From assembly GCF_005502275.1 (NCBI RefSeq), contig NZ_SWLZ01000006.1, forward strand, positions 62,001 through 126,000: DNA of 64,000 bases, in the 5' to 3' direction. A program made the position numbers and the translations under genes. Source of the stretch: Robertmurraya siralis. Lineage in GTDB: Bacteria; Bacillota; Bacilli; Bacillales; Cytobacillaceae. The notes beneath the pieces were generated by a model that worked only from the letters and a program-made list of their open reading frames with translations, did not search any database and was not told the DNA's origin. This document shows, piece by piece, positions 62,625-64,000 of this stretch; within the stretch, counting starts at the first letter, position 1; every line of letters starts with the position of its first letter.

Positions 62625-62825
62625 ATGGCAAACAACAGTTCTTCAAACCAACTTTTAGTACCTGGAGTATCTCAAGCATTAGACCAAATGAAGTATGAAA
62701 TTGCTAACGAGTTTGGTGTTAATTTAGGAGCTGACACTACATCTCGCGCAAACGGTTCTGTTGGTGGAGAAATCACTAAGCGCTTAGTTCAAATGGCTGA
62801 GCAACAATTAGGCGGTAGCTTCTAA
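62625..62825 (+). CDS. Alpha/beta-type small acid-soluble spore protein, paralog (sspB position)
   Basis: 66-aa DNA-protecting spore protein, nearly identical in its core to the one at 54 kb: [27 protein letters not shown] and [26 protein letters not shown]. It occupies the sspB position between yheE and the ABC exporter genes. The ATG at 62625 follows AAGGAG by 11 nt. The frame is open upstream for 33 more codons through the leader, but those codons read the tRNA-like region and are not expected to be translated. A clear terminator follows. Confidence 0.96.
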   Translation: MANNSSSNQLLVPGVSQALDQMKYEIANEFGVNLGADTTSRANGSVGGEITKRLVQMAEQQLGGSF

Positions 62826-62868
62826 TCATTAGTATCGGCATAAATATAACAATTTAATAAATATGGCT

Positions 62869-62896
62869 AAGCCCCCTTTTTAAAAAAGGGGGCTTT
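62869..62896 (+). terminator. Terminator of the second SASP gene
   Basis: A perfect stem AAGCCCCCTTTT / AAAAGGGGGCTT with a 3-nt loop, ending TTT. It may also serve the convergent small gene. Confidence 0.9.
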
Positions 62897-62911
62897 CAAC
62901 TTAAAACATTT

Positions 62912-63001
62912 TTATTTTTCAGCACTTGTTATTGCGTTTCCGATATAGTAAACAAGTACTATTAAGCTTGCAATCGCTAATGTAACACTTAATTCCTCCA
63001 T
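62912..63001 (-). CDS. 29-aa membrane peptide
   Basis: A frame starting MEELSVTLAIASLIVLVYYI and ending GNAITSAEK has a single membrane helix with polar ends. The ATG follows GGGGAGAG. It lies between the SASP gene and the ABC exporter gene in the same direction as the exporter. Tiny single-helix peptides like this occur near multidrug ABC genes and in sporulation loci. The function is unknown; the Shine-Dalgarno and topology make translation likely. Confidence 0.6.
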   Translation of the reverse strand: MEELSVTLAIASLIVLVYYIGNAITSAEK

Positions 63002-63140
63002 TTTCTCTCCCCCTCTATTATGTGCTTCTTTGTTTATAAAGTAACATAGCAAAGAGGAAGGTCTTCTTGATATTTCGCACTATTTTGTGTCTATATTTTG
63101 TATTTTTGTTGAACATTTTTAAAATTCGCTGTGATTTTTA

Positions 63141-64000
63141 TTACCCAACTTTAGCTGATTGCCCTTGCTGCAGTTGATACATTTGGTGATATTTCCCTTT
63201 TAATGCCATTAATTCATCATGGGTTCCTCGCTCAACAATTTGTCCCTTGTCTAAAACAATAATTTGATCGGCGTTTCGAATCGTCGATAAACGATGAGCA
63301 ATGATAAAAGTTGTTCTACCTTCCTTCAATACATCCATTGCTTCCTGAATAATGACCTCCGTTTCAGTATCAATGCTGGAAGTTGCTTCATCCAAAATTA
63401 AGATAGCTGGATCAAAAGCAAGCGCCCGAGCAAAAGAAATTAACTGCCTTTGCCCGCTTGAAAGGGTGCTGCCTTTTTCAAGAACAGGCTCATCAAAGCC
63501 TTGTTCTAAATTGCGAAATACTTTATCGGCCCCTACATTCTTTAATGCTTTCTCGACTTTTTCTCTAGAAATCGCCGGATCATCTAAACTTACATTCGAT
63601 GCGATTGTTCCCGAGAATAAATACGGGTCTTGCAGAACAATCCCCATATGCTTGCGAAGTGTTTGATGAGGAATATCTTGAATATTAATCCCATCAATAG
63701 AAATTGAACCTTTCTGACAATCATAAAAACGAAACAGCAGGTTGATGATGGAGCTTTTTCCAGATCCTGTGTGTCCGACAAGAGCAACCGTTTCCCCTTG
63801 CCTTGCCTCAAAATCAATATCCTTTAACACATACTCGTTTTCCTTGTAGCCGAAAAAAACATGCTGGAAGGACACATTCCCTTTATATCTTGGGATCATT
63901 TGATCACTCACATCAATTCCCTTTTCATCTAAAAGTTTAAAAACCCTCTCACCTGCCACAAGAGCCTGTTCTAAATTAGCAAGCTGATTAACAATTCCTT
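63141..64000 (-). CDS. ABC exporter, C-terminal part (YheH/BmrD-like; 5' part outside window)
   Basis: About 286 residues are visible: a short end of the membrane domain, then a full nucleotide-binding domain. Walker A GHTGSGKSS, signature LSSGQRQLISFARAL, Walker B ILILDEATSSID and H-loop IIAHRLST are all intact, so this subunit has the catalytic residues. Gene order next to sspB points to YheH (BmrD), the partner of YheI in a heterodimeric multidrug exporter. The membrane region cannot be judged because the gene continues past the window end. Confidence 0.88.
   Translation of the reverse strand, partial: GIVNQLANLEQALVAGERVFKLLDEKGIDVSDQMIPRYKGNVSFQHVFFGYKENEYVLKDIDFEARQGETVALVGHTGSGKSSIINLLFRFYDCQKGSISIDGINIQDIPHQTLRKHMGIVLQDPYLFSGTIASNVSLDDPAISREKVEKALKNVGADKVFRNLEQGFDEPVLEKGSTLSSGQRQLISFARALAFDPAILILDEATSSIDTETEVIIQEAMDVLKEGRTTFIIAHRLSTIRNADQIIVLDKGQIVERGTHDELMALKGKYHQMYQLQQGQSAKVG

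Noticed and set aside
62473-62679. Minus-strand frame reading [17 protein letters not shown] across the SASP leader
   Set aside because: This is the antisense of the tRNA-like T arm, a known source of false hypothetical proteins, not a gene.

Overview
The window comes from the chromosome of a low-GC, endospore-forming Firmicute of the family Bacillaceae. Many genes are in the order I remember from the yhe/yha/hem region of Bacillus subtilis. Read from the right end these are an ABC exporter (YheH-like), a SASP gene, yheE, yheC/yheD, yheB, yheA, yhaX, hemZ, yhaR, yhaQ-yhaP, yhaO-yhaN-yhaM, yhaL, prsA, yhaI, hpr, yhaH, trpP, serC, hit, ecsABC, yhaA, a YhfA-like permease, hemEHY and a YhgD-like TetR gene. 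Spore genes (two alpha/beta-type SASPs, a YjcZ-type peptide, YheC/D ATP-grasp proteins) with SigG-like promoters confirm a spore former. Starts were set by Shine-Dalgarno spacing, so many are GTG or TTG or lie a few codons inside the longest reading frame.

The backbone is interrupted by accessory blocks. 0.5-1.8 kb: an MFS efflux protein. 6-12 kb: a LiaF-LiaS-LiaR-like cell-envelope stress system directly upstream of a two-subunit ABC exporter with one degenerate ATPase site. 16.9-19.2 kb: an ECF sigma factor with a DUF4179 anti-sigma factor, plus a NUDIX hydrolase. 39.4-48.8 kb: a methyltransferase and a YodT-S-R-Q-like operon with an added GabT, facing a PucR-type regulator, next to an enoyl-CoA hydratase and an acyl-CoA ligase. 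Haem synthesis is covered by hemE, hemH, hemY and, separately, hemZ (the coproporphyrin branch of Gram-positives).

The main non-coding observations follow. (1) Six copies of an intergenic MITE-like repeat with GGCTTTGTTA ends; one carries an exact 8-bp target duplication and a perfect 24-bp hairpin. (2) A run of G/UAG triplets with 2-nt spacers covers the trpP ribosome binding site, a predicted TRAP target. (3) A diverged tandem duplication with SD-like G-rich motifs lies between ecsA and hit and ends in a terminator, with no gene upstream; it is a candidate small RNA or leader. (4) A tRNA-like structure (7-bp acceptor, T arm, encoded CCA) lies between a SigG-like promoter and a SASP gene. 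(5) The yheC/yheD locus has expanded to four consecutive ATP-grasp genes. No rRNA, canonical tRNA, CRISPR array, complete insertion sequence or prophage was seen.
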